Assembly (NCBI GenBank): GCA_963573385.1
Contig: CAUYLG010034960.1
Span: forward strand, 50,911-114,910
Reading direction: 5' to 3'
Length of the DNA: 64,000 bases
DNA from: Cacajao melanocephalus
Taxonomy: Eukaryota; Chordata; Mammalia; Primates; Pitheciidae
Every line of letters starts with the position of its first letter. Position 1 is the stretch's first letter. The position numbers and the translations under genes are program-made. The notes beneath the pieces were generated by a model. It did not search any database, had not been told where the DNA came from, and saw only the letters and a list, made by a program, of their open reading frames with translations. Positions 30,905-46,439 of the stretch are shown piece by piece.

Positions 30905-31410
30905 ACTGCTGCAGAATCAAAAATTTCTCCTGTCCAAATCCTTATTGTTCATAAAAGTTTCAGCAAGTGCGGCTCCCCACTGGGCACCTCTAATCCTTAT
31001 AAAGAAAATGATTTCTCCAGCCAGGAATTAATAAATTCCTAGCACATACTAAAATATCTCCTCGGCTGGGTTAGTAGGCTTACGTAATGAAGTTACTTTG
31101 ATTATAACTATTAATCAAATTCATGTTTCCAAGCTGGAGTGGGCCATATTTGATGTTAAGCTTTAACAAGAATGACAACATCTCCACTTCCTGGCAGCTT
31201 TTCTAGGGCCTTAAGACATGATTAAATGTGTCAGGGGAAAGACCAAGAACATTTAGGGCTCATATTATATTCACTCTGAAGTTATTTCGAGTCATATTAT
31301 TGGAAGAAATTTGATTTATTTTTAAAGACAACTATGAATATTAACCAAAAGATATTAAAAACAATATTTTCCTCCAACTCGCATGGAGGCAGGCAGGCCA
31401 TTTCTTCCTG
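30905..31410. other. Repeat-free intron, candidate conserved noncoding segment
   Basis: Balanced composition without any repeat I recognise, and with several homeodomain-like strings such as 'tataactattaatcaaattc' and 'ggaattaataaattcctagc'. Function is a guess only. Confidence 0.25.
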
Positions 31411-31619
31411 CTTTTTTTTTTTTTTCCTTCTGTCTGGTTATGTACATAGGTGCTGTATTTTGCCCAATAAGAAAACTTCTTAATAATTATGTAGATAAAA
31501 GAAAACAGTAAATAGACTTTGACGTCCTGTCATCACTGATAGCAAGAAATAAATGAAACAAGGAATAAAATAGATCACGTCATTCTGAAAAATTGGGTAA
31601 GTGCTGTTCAGGATATTAA
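31411..31619. other. DSCAM: Intron, no recognised element
   Basis: Contains a T14-type run at 31412-31425; otherwise unique. Confidence 0.4.
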
Positions 31620-31639
31620 CCGTAGCAAAAATATATTAT

Positions 31640-32060
31640 GAGCCATGGGCTAGCCAGTTTCTAAGACGATCTGTGGCAATCTCACCTCCTGGAATTCAAA
31701 CTCTTGTATAGCTTCACATTTGGTCACCCTGAGACCAGGTTCTAAAAGGACTGTGGCTTCTACTTTCTACTTGAGTGCACCAATTCTCTGTCTGATCACT
31801 TGCTACGGGGAAGCCTGCCATCACGTCACCAGGATCTCCATGCGGCCCACGAAGAGGACCATGAGAAAGACAAGTCTTGGGCCCACAGCCTGCCAACCAC
31901 CCTGTGTGGGAGCTTGGGGGTGGATTCCACCCTCACCACACTTCACTCTTATATTCAGATGCATTTCCCGGAAGGCAAGCAGTCTCCATAGGAACAGAAC
32001 CAGCAGTTTCTAAGTGGCTTGGAAACAGACGCAGAGTCATCAGGTCTGAAGCCATGTTCT
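31640..32060 (+). mobile_element. Possible ancient MaLR-like LTR
   Basis: 'gactgtggcttctactttct', 'tctgatcacttgctacgggg' and 'aagcctgccatcacgtcacc' recall a diverged MLT1-class LTR ('tggatcactcgctctgggggaagccagctgccatgtc'). Uncertain; the frames at 31714-32062 follow from this G/C-rich text. Confidence 0.45.
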
Positions 32061-32214
32061 AACTTTTGAGCAGCTGCTTTACGTACAGCTGTTTTTCATG
32101 GAGAAACAGAAAAGATAAATTATCATCCCCATTAACACTCAGTGGGGTGGTGAATTCTACCATGTTTTGTCCACATCACCCACTGCACAGCACACAGTCT
32201 GTGGCTCCTAATGG

Positions 32215-32345
32215 TTTAGGGTGCTGTTGTCTCCTGGAAGCTGGTCTGGTTATCTTTTTGAACGAGTCCTTCAGCCTCTCTGTGCCTCAATTTCTGTACC
32301 CATAAACTCCCCTCCCAGGGTTGCTGTAGAAATTAAAAGCTAATA
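32215..32345 (+). mobile_element. MIR SINE fragment
   Basis: 'cagcctctctgtgcctcaat', 'ttctgtacccataaactccc' and 'agggttgctgtagaaattaa' are MIR 3' text. Confidence 0.65.
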
Positions 32346-32694
32346 GCTCTTTAGGGTATCCCAGGGATCTCCTCCACCTGAAGATTTTTGTCCAAAATGG
32401 TCCAATGCCCAGGATTTTGATCCTTCCTTCAGCTTTATAATTCCACCATGCTTCTAATTTCTAAAGTTTCACCTTTTCCTTGAAGCCACTCTGACCGTGT
32501 GATCTTCATCTGTGTCAATATTCATTTTCCACTGTGCCCTCTCCATTCGACCTTTAGTGGCACATTTCCATTGGGTTTCATATGATGCCTACATTTTTTT
32601 TTTTATTTGGTTATCTGGATCGTATCATTTTTTTGCATTCCTTGTTCATTTGACTATGCTAGTATCAAGGATATAAATGCCCTTTTAAAAACAT
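32346..32694. other. DSCAM: Intron, possible L2 remains
   Basis: Text near 32480 ('ttccttgaagccactctgac') is faintly L2-like. No gene. Confidence 0.3.
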
Positions 32695-32890
32695 CTGGTG
32701 TAATAATGATGATGATAATTACAGCTAATACGCATTAAGCTCTATGCTGAGAAATGTATTAGCCTTTAATGTCTACAGCAACCCTAGGTTGGAGGTGTTG
32801 TAATTATGAATACAAAAATTGAGGCACAGAGAGGCTGAATGGCTTGTTCAAGGTCATACAGGTAGTGAGTAGTGAGCCAGAATTTTAACC
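32695..32890 (+). mobile_element. MIR SINE
   Basis: Well-preserved MIR: 'aatgatgatgataattacag', 'aaattgaggcacagagaggc', 'caaggtcatacaggtagtga' and 'gccagaattttaaccca' in order. Confidence 0.85.
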
Positions 32891-33099
32891 CATGCAGCCC
32901 ATCTGTTTCCTACCTGTGTACAGATGCATGAACAACGTGGTACATCCTTGGCTGCTTTTGAACTGTTCATAAAATAGCACCAACCTTTCTGCATTCATTT
33001 GTGTCTTGCTTCTTTCCTTCTGTCTTATGTTTGCATGATATCTACCATATATATATATAGTGCCTCTGGTTTCTTTCATTTTATACACAGATTTATTTT

Positions 33100-33200
33100 A
33101 CAGCCCTGAACCAGCATCACCCGAAAACTTGCTAGAAATGCAAATTCTGGGGCCCCACCATCTATCTGAAGCAGCCTCCACCTGGGGACTGCTTTACACC
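33100..33200. mobile_element. MER5-like hAT relic
   Basis: 'accagcatcacccgaaaact', 'tgctagaaatgcaaattctg' and 'gggccccaccatctatctga' match the opening of a MER5A-type element. Confidence 0.75.
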
Positions 33201-33274
33201 TGTTCTTTGTGCCATCCCACCCCTACCCGTCACCCAGAACTTTGTTTTCTAGTACCCTGTGTGCATACTGCAGA

Positions 33275-33480
33275 AGCAGCTCAGAGTCTGGAATCAGCAG
33301 AACTGACTTTGAGGTTTTTTGGCTCTGCCAATTGATAAGCTATAAAATTAGATGGGCATTTATGCTCTGAATCATCTATCAAATGGGTGCAATGGTGTTG
33401 CCCACCTTAGTAGAGAGAAGCAACACAATTATATACATGCAAAGACCTTTGTGGACCATAAAGTGCTTATAAGGTTAATC
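33275..33480 (+). mobile_element. MIR SINE
   Basis: 'gagtctggaatcagcagaac', 'gctctgccaattgataagct', 'aatgggtgcaatggtgttgc' and 'aaagtgcttataagg' follow the MIR order. Confidence 0.7.
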
Positions 33481-33944
33481 TTTATTTCTAGCTAACATTT
33501 ATATTCATGACTTGATTTTCCAATTACACTGTACATTCCTCTAAGGCTAAAGAGCTTTTCATATATATGTATAGGCAAGGATTGTAAGAAAAATAAGTGT
33601 TAAGATGATGGGCTCACACAGATTTAAAAATTTTAAATATTTAGTGTGGTTTTTATAAAGGTTGAGCAATAAATAAAATATGTTTAAAAGTAAATTTCAC
33701 TTATGTGGGTTTTAAATGAAATATTGATGAATTTGATAAATAATATAATGGTTGTGCCCATCATATCACCTGGAATATTAACAACATAGGTAAAAGAGAA
33801 AGGGAAAACCGGGGTGTTTTAAGTGCTAACTTTTGTTAACTTGTTATGAAGAGAGTGGGGTGATGGTCTGCTTACTTTCCAAGAACAGGGCTTCTAGTGG
33901 TATTTTCAAAGAGATTGTTGCTATAGGTTAATTATAGAGCCCAT
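33481..33944. other. DSCAM: AT-rich intron, no gene
   Basis: Unique AT-rich sequence; nothing named. Confidence 0.4.
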
Positions 33945-34075
33945 ATTTGTGTGCATGTGTGCACACACATGTACCCACGCATGTGCCTGTATGAGCACAT
34001 GTGCAATTGTACGCATGTCCATGCATTCTTTTGTGTGTGCATGTGTGCACATGTTTGTGTGGATGGTGGATGCAT
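33945..34075. repeat. Alternating purine-pyrimidine TG/CA-rich tract
   Basis: About 130 bases of degenerate TG/CA and ATGC steps ('gtgtgcatgtgtgcacacac', 'tgtgtgtgcatgtgtgcaca'). Such alternation favours left-handed DNA. It opens spurious C/H/V-rich frames on both strands. Confidence 0.8.
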
Positions 34076-35058
34076 GTTTAAGTTCGTTCCTCTCTGGGTG
34101 TCTGCCGGAGGGATAAAGGGCAATGGCCCCTAAAGCCTTTTAATTTTCTTAAAATATTTCTTCCAAATTTTGTGTGAAAGCCAAGATGATGCATTTTTTA
34201 TGACATTTATTAGAAGATAAGCATACAACTATACATTTCTTTCTAAGAACTTTCTCATAAAGGAAAACCTTGAAGTTCTCCGATGGTCTCTATAACTTTA
34301 GCCTATTTTATAGGTTTGTTGAGGGGACAACTGGCTTAGAGAGGCTATGGAGATACAAAACAACACCATTGGTTTTGCAGACAGAAAAGCACCTCTTCTA
34401 AAAGAACAAGGAATACACCCAGCCTGTGGAAGCCAGAACCAATGCCTTCACTTTCATAATCAAAGGGGTGGGGTGAGATTCTTTTCATGTAACTGAATTG
34501 TAGTATTAATGATACTAAGAGATAGAGGTCCTAGCTTTCAGGTAAATGCCCACATAAGCAAATGTGTATGCACATGCACACACGCACTCACATATGCAAC
34601 TAAAACCGGTGCTTTTTCCTGCTTTGTGATGGGGGCCCTGCATCCAGGAGTGAAATTGGTAGACAGATGCATGGCACATTTGCAGGAATATGTTCCATGC
34701 TGCTGTTGGCAGGCTGCATCACTCTGTGTCTTCTGTGTACGTCAGTTGATACAGCTTTAAAAAGGGGGAAATGGAAGGAGCAAGGAACTGTTGGAAAACA
34801 GCACTGTTAATCAGCAGGTATTTTATGACCTAGCAGCTCTCAGGGGGTTTTTAGAGTTCAGAGGCTTGTGAAGTGACATGTGTAACGGTCCCTCCCAGGG
34901 GAGATGAACAGGCACTAATTGAGGTACTGACGGCTCTCAATGAAGCAGAAACCTGCTAGGAAGATTCAGCTCCAAGGAAGATGAGTGCTGCCAAGCAGTG
35001 CATGCTGGGCCTTAGCAGTTTTCATTCGCTGCTCCTTCATGCAAGTAACTATACTCTT
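34076..35058. other. DSCAM: Intron, no recognised element
   Basis: Unique sequence up to the next Alu; a small CA-rich patch at 34563-34590. Confidence 0.4.
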
Positions 35059-35353
35059 GGGCATGGTGTGGTGGCTCACACCTGTAATCCCAGCACTTTG
35101 GGAGGCCGAGGCAGGCAGATCACCTGAGGTCAGGAGTTTGAGACCAGCCTGGCCAACAAAGCAAAATCCCGTCTCTACTAAAAATACAAAAAGTAGCTGC
35201 CCGTGGTGGCGAGCACCTGTAATCCCAGCTACTCAGGAGGCTGAGACAAGAGAATTACTTGAACCAGGAAGTGGAGGTTGCAGTGAGCTGAGATCGCGCC
35301 ATTGCACTCCAGCCTGGGTGACAGAGAGAGAGTGTCTCAACAAAAACAAAAAA
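35059..35353 (+). mobile_element. Alu SINE
   Basis: Full-length Alu starting ggcatggtgtggtggctcac with an A-rich tail (aacaaaaacaaaaaa). Short target-site duplication tactcttg at 35051-35058 and 35358-35365. Confidence 0.96.
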
Positions 35354-35365
35354 GGTGTACTCTTG

Positions 35366-36349
35366 AACACAGAAACTTGCCCCTCTCACAGCACAAGGTC
35401 CCAGGCTAAAGAGCCACAAAAAAATGATCTGTTGAAGTATGAAAAATGTCTCCTTGATAATGTCCCCAATTCTTTGCCTGGGTGAATATTATATCGCATA
35501 TTTCCCTGTATGCACATATAAAACAGGCATATAAGATATTTAAGTATGTTTCAAAACATCAGAGCATAGTTAATAATGTTTAAAAACATCACCTATAGTT
35601 TCTCCTGAAAAAATATTGTTGCATTGTTCTCTCCATCTCATTTAGGGGGGATTTATGCAATAGGCCTTGGAGGTTTTACCTCATTTGGCCTTTTATATTT
35701 GAAATAGAACTATCTCACCCATAGAGGCTTTTTGGCACTGGCAGCAGCCCCTGCTTCCTCTCAGAGAGCCTGGGATGCCCAAAGCAGAGGAAATTGTGAA
35801 ATCTGACACAACGTGTAACCTGTGCTCTGACTGTATCTCTCTGAACTCCACGCAGTTCTAAGGATAGCAATGTCCGTGCATATAGGTAAAGAGAGCTTTG
35901 AACACCCGTGTAAGGCTGTGTGTGCCTGTGTGAATAGCAAATGAACGGTCACCAGAACACCTTCATCCCAGTAGGTGTGTCCCTAATGACAGGAACGGGA
36001 TGTCAGGATGAATCCACTGGAAACTGCTGGGGAAAAGCACGTGAGGCCAGGACTCAGGGAGGCAGCTCTGGTTAGCAGAGCGGAGGCTGTGAGTGTCTTC
36101 CGGAGGGCGTGTTAGCACACGGGGAGAGGCCCGACCTGTGGGGATGACTCAGTAGGTCGAGGGAGGACTCCAGAGGTTGCACATTGCACATGTTCCTGAG
36201 GGACAATGGTGCAGCTAGGGGTGTGGAGGAGGGCACACATGGAGACCCAGTGAGAGGAATGGGTACCTCCAGCATCAATCATATTTCCTGGACTATTTCC
36301 ACATAACTATTTGGATGTGTTATATCAAGTAAGTTAAAACTCTGCTTTT
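35366..36349. other. DSCAM: Intron, no recognised element
   Basis: Unique sequence between two same-strand Alu copies. Confidence 0.4.
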
Positions 36350-36751
<402 letters not shown>

Positions 36752-36760
36752 TCAAAAGAA

Positions 36761-36972
36761 GCCTGGGCAACACAGTAAGATACCATCTCTCAAAAAAAAA
36801 AAAAATAGCTGGGCATGGTAGCACATGACTGTAATCCCAGTTAGCTAGGGGACTGAGGTGGGAGGACCGTTTAAGCCCAACAGGTCAAGGCTGCAGTGAA
36901 CTCTGTTCATGCCACTGAACTCCAGCCTGGGCAGCAGAGCAAGACTTTGTCTCAAAATGAAACAAAAACAAT
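36761..36972 (+). mobile_element. Old Alu/FRAM-type fragment
   Basis: Starts inside the Alu left monomer (gcctgggcaacacagtaaga), passes an A-run linker, and includes a diverged right monomer ending 'caagactttgtctcaaaatg'. The divergence is typical of the oldest Alu class. Confidence 0.88.
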
Positions 36973-37339
36973 CTAAAGAAAATTTAGGTGATTTCTATTT
37001 CAAGAAAAGAAAGAAATTGCATCCATGATACCCCAGGATGGCAACCATAAATATAATGCTTAGCAGATTTGACAACGCATCCTGTTAAAGATTCTATATG
37101 GCAATAAACATGCAAACAAATAAACAAGTAAAACAAACTTTTTAAAAATGTCAAACTGAAAAAAATTGTAACTACAGGAAAAAAGTATTACTATGTAATA
37201 ACACAAATGTATAAATATTAAAAACAATCCCAGAAAAAGTGAAAAAGGATAGCGACTTCATTAAACAAATGGAAATTTCAATACAAAGATGCCAAGATAG
37301 TCAACTTCTTTCTGTAATTTCTGTGAAGTTAAAGGATCA

Positions 37340-37732
37340 TTTTTCCTGCCATTGCAGAGCAGATGACTGAAAATGTGCAGTTTGGTAGGAGGTGGGGACT
37401 GGGGTGCTGGCACTCCAATCTTGCAAATGGAAATCTCAGGTGGCACAGCCTTTTGGGAAGGCAGCTTGGCCAGGTGTAAAACTATGTGGCATGAGCACAC
37501 CTTTTGACCCTGTAATTCTTTTTCTTGCATTTTATCCTAGGAAACTAATTAGATAAATGTGCATGGTTTATGTATAAGGATGTTCCTTGCAACCTTATTG
37601 AGTAGAGGAGCCTTTAGGCACAACATAAATATTCACAGTTACTTAAAAAGTAACTACACATCTACAAATGGAATATTACTCAGCCCCTAAAACACTGAAA
37701 ACTCTATATAAAGTCTTAGAAAGATATCTGTG
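37340..37732 (+). mobile_element. Old L1 (L1M-type) 3' fragment
   Basis: Sense text such as 'ccctgtaattctttttcttg', 'cattttatcctaggaaacta', 'aggatgttccttgcaacctt' and 'acaaatggaatattactcag' is the L1M 3' region. Confidence 0.75.
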
Positions 37733-38110
37733 TTTTTTTGGTTAGGGCTGCCATAATAAATTTCCACAGACTGGCTGGTCTCAATAATAGGACTGTATTA
37801 TCTCATAGTCCTGGAGGCTGGAAGTCCAAGATCAAGTTGTTGGTAGGGCTGGTTCCTCCTGAGGCCTCTCCCCTTGGCTGGCAGATAACCGTCTTCACCC
37901 TGTGCCGTCACATGGTCACTCCTCTGTGTGTGTGGCTGAAGCTAATCTCTTCTTAGAAGGACACCCGTCAGATCAGGTGAGAACTACCCTTATGACCTAA
38001 TTTTACCTTAATCACCTCTTTAAGGCTCTAGCTTCAAATACAGTCACATCAGGAGTTAGGGCTCCAACATATAAATTTTAGGGGGAGACTCAATTTCGTT
38101 CCTAATAATA
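37733..38110 (-). mobile_element. MLT1-type MaLR LTR
   Basis: Reads antisense on plus: 'ggttagggctgccataataa', 'cctggaggctggaagtccaa', 'gatcaagttgttggtagggc', 'cttagaaggacacccgtcag', 'tttaaggctctagcttcaaa'. This is the complement of the MLT1 consensus layout. Confidence 0.85.
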
Positions 38111-38164
38111 CCTATAATACATTATCAATGGAATAAAAATGGAATCAATGGAGTAATGGATTTA

Positions 38165-38513
<349 letters not shown>

Positions 38514-38529
38514 AATGAGTAGCAGTGTC

Positions 38530-40019
38530 TGTCCACCTGAAAAACTTGCATTGAAATGTCTTTCAGCATAGACTGAAGACTCTTCCAGAGGCTACATTTC
38601 TGGGCTAAACCAGGCCACAGTTCCATTGTCACAGAAAATGGCAGTGAATCTCAAAGGCTCTTCGGTTGGGCACGGAGAATGGCCCACTGAGCCACTGCTT
38701 TCATTGTTTTCCCCAAGGATCTTGGAGTGCTGCATGCCCTCATGTTCTCACGTGGTCAGGAATTCTTACTCAGCAGAGAACAGCTGGGGAAAGAAGTAAC
38801 ATTTCCTCTCCAACGTATGTGTGAAGGAACATTTTGAGTATGATGAGAACATGCAGAAAGATTTCCAAACACAACTGTTTTCTGTAGGGGGTTCCATTTA
38901 GCCTTACACAAAATCCCCTTGGGTTGCGAGGCAGAAATATGGAAAGACAGCTGCAGCTTTCACTGCCCCCCTCTTCCCTTCTCTCAACCTCTCATTTAAA
39001 AAATCTAAAACAGGCCAACCTGATCCTCTAGGGAGATTAAGAAACATTTGCTGGCAATAGGAAGCATGCAACTAAGGAAAAAGCCCCCAAAGCAAACAGC
39101 CCCCAAAGATAACATCTCAGCTATTGTGATTTTTTTTTTCAGAAACTCTAAGAGCAAGATAAGAGCAAGATAGCTGACAGCTAAATGAGGGGGCACTATT
39201 TTGAGAACTGGCATTCAGGATTAATTGTACGGGTGAGGTTCTGTGAGCTCAGAGAGGTTGTCTGTAGCCACTTGGACGATGAGTGATTCTCCCCTCATCT
39301 TCTTCTACCTGGGCCTCTCAGAGCTGGTTGCCACGGTTGGTGAAGTGAATTGCACATGCCTCCGCCTTGACAACAGTGAGAGTAGGAGGTTGTTAAGGAA
39401 GCAGTGGGGGAGGATGAGTGAGAAGGTAATGCAGGGTATGTGGTCAACCCTGGACCTGTCCAGGATAATGCCAGGCTTTGAACAAAATGCCAAGAAGACT
39501 GGATGAAGTGAGAAACTACTTATTTCACAGACACTGCATGGCAGTGCCTGCATACAAAAGGCACCTATATTTCTGTTCTTCCTCTTCTGCTCTCTTTTCC
39601 TCTCTTACCCTTGCTGATCTGACCTGCTTGGGTTGTCTCAATTATTTCTTATAAAGCCCAGACCACCCTTTCCTGAGCTGCCATCTCCCATTTCTGGATG
39701 TCAGCCAGGTACTTCCATTTGGAAGGCACAACATCCCCTTACAATCAGCACTAGCCAGATGAAATGTGACTCCTTTTCTTCCAAGCTTTCTCCGTCCCTA
39801 TTTCTGTCCCAAGCTCCTCCTTGGATGGATTCCAGGTCCCCAAGGCCATCAGTGGCCTGGTCCTTTTTGGTCAATGTTCATAGCATCTTTTAAATTAGAC
39901 TTGTCCCTTCCAGTCCCGTGACCGTCAGCTTAGTGCAAGCCATAATCAGGATGCCTGTGCCGGGCTGTGAAATGGCGTTACAACTCATCAGTCATTTGCC
40001 TTCCTTTATGTCCCCACTC
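38530..40019. other. DSCAM: Intron, no clear element
   Basis: Unique sequence; weak L2-like pyrimidine-rich text at 39740-39900. Frames at 39243-39893 carry no recognisable domain. Confidence 0.35.
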
Positions 40020-40512
40020 CAGGCTACCCTAGGGCTCTGCCAGACTCAGCTTCCTAACATGTGACTTCCAGTATGATGTCCTCTCACTTGCAATTTACAA
40101 TGTCTTCCTGCTGTTTACAGATTAAGCTCAATTTTCACAGCTTAAAAGTTAAGACGTTTTATAATCTTGCTGCAAGCTATGTTTCCAGTTGCCCACTAAC
40201 TCCTTCGTTACCCTGGCATTCCACCTCAGCACTTGAACATAACTGGCATGTTTCTCCACCTCCCCCATCCCCTACTTTGTGGTCTGGGAACACAGTTTTC
40301 CTTTTCCAGGTATGACTGGCTGGCGCTATTTTGCCATTCTGAAAATGACCTCCAGTTCTTCAGGCTGGATTTTACTTGTCCTTTTGTATTAAAGTCATGT
40401 CCTAGCTCCTCTGTGGAGCCCTTCCTGACCTTACCCCTACAAGGGGCTCTCCCTTCTCTGAACTTCCACAACATTTTAATGTATGTATCACATTTATTGT
40501 ACCTATGCACCT
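40020..40512 (+). mobile_element. L2 LINE 3' region
   Basis: 'gccagactcagcttcctaac', 'tacaatgtcttcctgctgtt', 'ctcctctgtggagcccttcc' and 'ctttgaactt'-type text ending in 'tgtatgtatcacatttattg' follow the L2 3' order. Confidence 0.7.
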
Positions 40513-40544
40513 TTTGTCTTTTGGCATTACTTTTACAAAGCTAA

Positions 40545-41755
<1,211 letters not shown>

Positions 41756-41984
41756 TTTTGTTGTTTTCATAAATGTGCAGCAAGGCATGCATTTTTGATG
41801 TGTAGACCTATCTGCCTATCCATCAGGGCATGAGTCAAACATTTCCAAAGGCAGTGACTTGTCCTTGGTACAGACCACGATGCATAAGACATGCAGATTC
41901 TCAACAAATACCTATGGACCAACTGATTCCATCTAGAAGTGTTATCACACTTTCCACTGCATGCACTGCCAAACGCATTTTTAT

Positions 41985-42110
41985 CCACACCTCATTCTTC
42001 TCCTCTATCATTGCCCTCCAGATTGTAAATTGCTTGAGGTTGAAGATGATGTCTTAATTGTGTAGACCCCAATTGTTGGCACACAGTAGGTGCTACACAA
42101 ATGTGTGTGT
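41985..42110 (+). mobile_element. L2 LINE 3' end
   Basis: 'ccagattgtaaattgcttga', 'aagatgatgtcttaattgtg' and 'ttggcacacagtaggtgcta' are the L2 terminal phrases in order. Confidence 0.8.
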
Positions 42111-42128
42111 TTTGTTATGGGAAACTGA

Positions 42129-42440
<312 letters not shown>

Positions 42441-42452
42441 AATTCTGCAACT

Positions 42453-44136
42453 TTTTTTTTTTGTAAAGGAGGAAGGGTGCTCAAACGATAGAGAACAACA
42501 CAGAGGCCTAACCTTGAGTGGCACATGGGAGCTGCTGAAGGTGACTCCCAGCAAGTAGACTGCAGAGGTAAGACTGAGACCAGGACAGCTCTAGTGTTTA
42601 GACTGAACATGAAGTTGGTTTTGATACTTAAGAATTCTAAGCAGAAGTCAACATCCCATTCTTCACACACTGTAGTCAAATTGCGTAGCCTGTAGAATGC
42701 ATTTTATTTCTTTAGTTCAAAATGGAATTTTGCTTTAGTTTTTGGTATTCCACTCTTATTTTAACTTTACCGATTACATTATTTAAGTCATCTGTGCCCT
42801 GGCTTAGAGCAGAAATGTTCACCTTATACAGGAATTCCTAGCCGAGGTTCCGTGGGTTCTCAGATGACCACAGAAGCAGCTCAGGTGATTGATTTGAGGC
42901 ATATGTATATAGGTGATTTTCTGTGGCGAGAACCATAGCTATCTTTCGATGCTCCATGACTCTCAGTTTTCCCAACCTTCACTTTAGGGGTATAGACTCA
43001 TCCCAGAGCAGCAAGATTTGTCTGTGACTTGACTGAGCACATCAAGGAATCTGGAGAAGGAAGGGGCCCATCTCAAAGGAGCTGAAGCTATGAAAGTGAA
43101 AAAAAAGCAAACAGATGCAAGAGAAGGCCTGTCCATATTCCTTTCGGAACAGAGGCAATCCTGGCCAATCAATGGCAAGTATTAGGGTGGGAAATGGAAG
43201 GCATGGACAGAATCCCCACCCCCTACCACCTGCTTGGGCAGTGCCATTCAATGCTGAAATGGCTTTTACTGCCCTTTGCTCTGGTTCTAGCCACACTCAG
43301 CCCTCTAGGGATGGTCTTTTGGCTTCCTCTATGGGTCTGTCTACTGAGAGGAGGAAAGGCTACAATTCCCCTTAAGTAATTTGTCTTATATATTTGGTTG
43401 ATGTGAAGTGCAGTTTCTGAGCTGAGGAGCAAGGCTGTAGCGATTTTGCCAGAGCGCTGAATGATCGGGAGGGAGGAGGTGACAGCAACGACCCTTGGCA
43501 TTGCTGTGGAGTAAGCACTTTCCTAGAAAGTTCCATGATGGTGTGGCCACATAAGGGGAGCTACATAGTGATGGTCCTCTATTGCTGTTCATAGACCCCA
43601 TATTCACATGGATCTCATAATAAATAATGATGGACCTTCAGGAGATCAAGCAAGGATAACATTTCTAAGGTACCATGAGCCCATTTGTCACTCTCTCTGA
43701 CAGTATCCTAAAGACATATCAATCCCATTCATTTCCCCAAAGAATCTAGTGAAGTTAAATTGTTCAGATAATCAACACAGTACCAGAGGGAGGAGGCAGT
43801 TAGCTACAAAACAAGGCTTCAAAAAGCCCTAGTCATGACAGCATCTTATGTTGAGTTTTTAGGATGCTATCCTTCCTGGAAAATGATCTTAAGAAAGCTG
43901 CTTTGCATTTCATCATGAACCAATCACTCGGACAGTACATCCTTCCCCAGTAACACAATGACACACCCCTGTGTTTATTTTAAGCTGCTTTCTATCTGTT
44001 TTTTCACCATTCTCACACCAAGAACACCAAGGTTTGTGAGGTCTCTGTTGTATATTGTAACAAAGAGCAATTTATGTGGTTGGCAATAAAGTAGGTTTTT
44101 TTAGGGGTTGATATTTTTAACTTTAATTTTCATCCC
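42453..44136. other. DSCAM: Intron, no recognised element
   Basis: Unique sequence; frames at 43042-43607 overlap on both strands without coding features. No splice-flanked exon seen. Confidence 0.35.
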
Positions 44137-44910
<774 letters not shown>

Positions 44911-46439
44911 CATCTTCAAGATCATTTGAACAGTATAGAAAAATTTATTTCATAAAACTTTTACTTATGATTTCATGTTTTTAAACTTCATATTCCATGT
45001 TTGCTTTATTTTATATCAAGGGTTTTAGGGTACATTTTAGTCACCCCAGAAGCACGGACATAAGAAGACCTGGTTAAAGAGTGGACTGTGAGTGAGCCAC
45101 AGGGTAAAGAACCCTGCTGCTGCCTCAGGGCCTCCTGCCCACCCCCGTGCACACACAGGTTTGCTGTCAGGAGTGTGATGAGGTTTGCATGAATAAACAG
45201 CTTTAAAGTTTCCACCAAAATACCCGTTAGGAAGTCTTGTTTCCACTATCACTGCTAATTTCTTACCTTCATGTGTACCCCTGGGTATCGTATCTATAAT
45301 GCAGACATTAGCAATACATGATTGCAGAAAAATCCAATTTAACTTATTACATTTTTTGTTTGGATTCCATGCAGAAGACATCATAGGCAGCCACTGCAGA
45401 TTATTTCTAGAAGCAAAGGGGCACCTGGCTTAGAGATGGAGTTGGGGAGAAGCTAGAAGGATGTTAAGGATGACAGGGATAGAGGGGCTCCTTCTCCAAG
45501 AAAATAAGTCAAGAAGGATTCCTTGAGGCAGCCTCTCCCAGACATGCAGGATCATGGGTTTTGACTTGTGGAATTTTATGATATTCCAGCACAGGGATAT
45601 AAAGCGATAAGGTCCAGGGTCAGGAACAGGGCTCCTCCCCCAAAGACAAAGCCCCTGGGTCCCTCATCCTTTCCACATCTTCTGTTCTACTTGGTACCCA
45701 AGGCCCTTGGTCCAGCCATTTGGAGTCCATTCAAATCCACACCTACAGGGTGAGGAACAAAGGAAGACACACTCATTGGAGTCATTGTCCCCACAGAGCT
45801 TCCTTTTCTAGACAGACGAAAACCCAGCAAACACACAAAACAAGATGTCAGGCAGTGAGTGACACCTGGACGTGGAGAACAAGGCATCCCTTCTGTCCTT
45901 GCTCCTAAGGATTTCAGGTAGTTTGCTGCCCAGCCCATTTAGGCTATAAATGCTGCTTTCTCTCCAGCTAGTCATAGCTATCCGCCAGCCACTTTGAAAA
46001 TAAGAATATTTAATGCACTCATGGACATGGGAGCCTGTGTTCTAAGACATTCTTACTCAGTATTAATTAGGTGAGACTCTAAAGAGTGGCATAGGTAATC
46101 AAGATAAAACATGAAATGTGCATCTGGTATATTTTGGAGCCTATAAAAAAGATTCTGTGCTGGCTGATAATATTTAAACTGGGGTTTTATTGTTATTTTG
46201 TTTTTCCAAGATGATGGTATACAGGCATTGTTAGATGCCTTTTCCACTTGGAAAGACAAAATAGTGTGTAGAGATTCACACTGTGAACTTTTTTCTGAGG
46301 AGTAACACAGGAATGTAATGGAAACACTGAAGGAAACCACAGACCCTTTGAAACAAGCTGTGAGCAGCAGCCTACACTGCTGTGTTCGGGAAACACCACT
46401 TAACATGCAAGGATTCTTATAGACTCCAGGTAAAGGGAG
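44911..46439. other. DSCAM: Intron, no recognised element
   Basis: Unique sequence; frames at 45037-45384 and 45687-45938 (minus) have no recognisable domain. Confidence 0.35.

Noticed and set aside
34985..35485. 166-codon plus-strand frame
   Set aside because: Most of it is a translated Alu ([16 protein letters not shown] type text).
45006..45384. 115-codon minus frame as a missing DSCAM exon or endogenous viral gene
   Set aside because: No Ig or FN3 signature, no suitable splice sites with matching phase, and no viral motif recognised.
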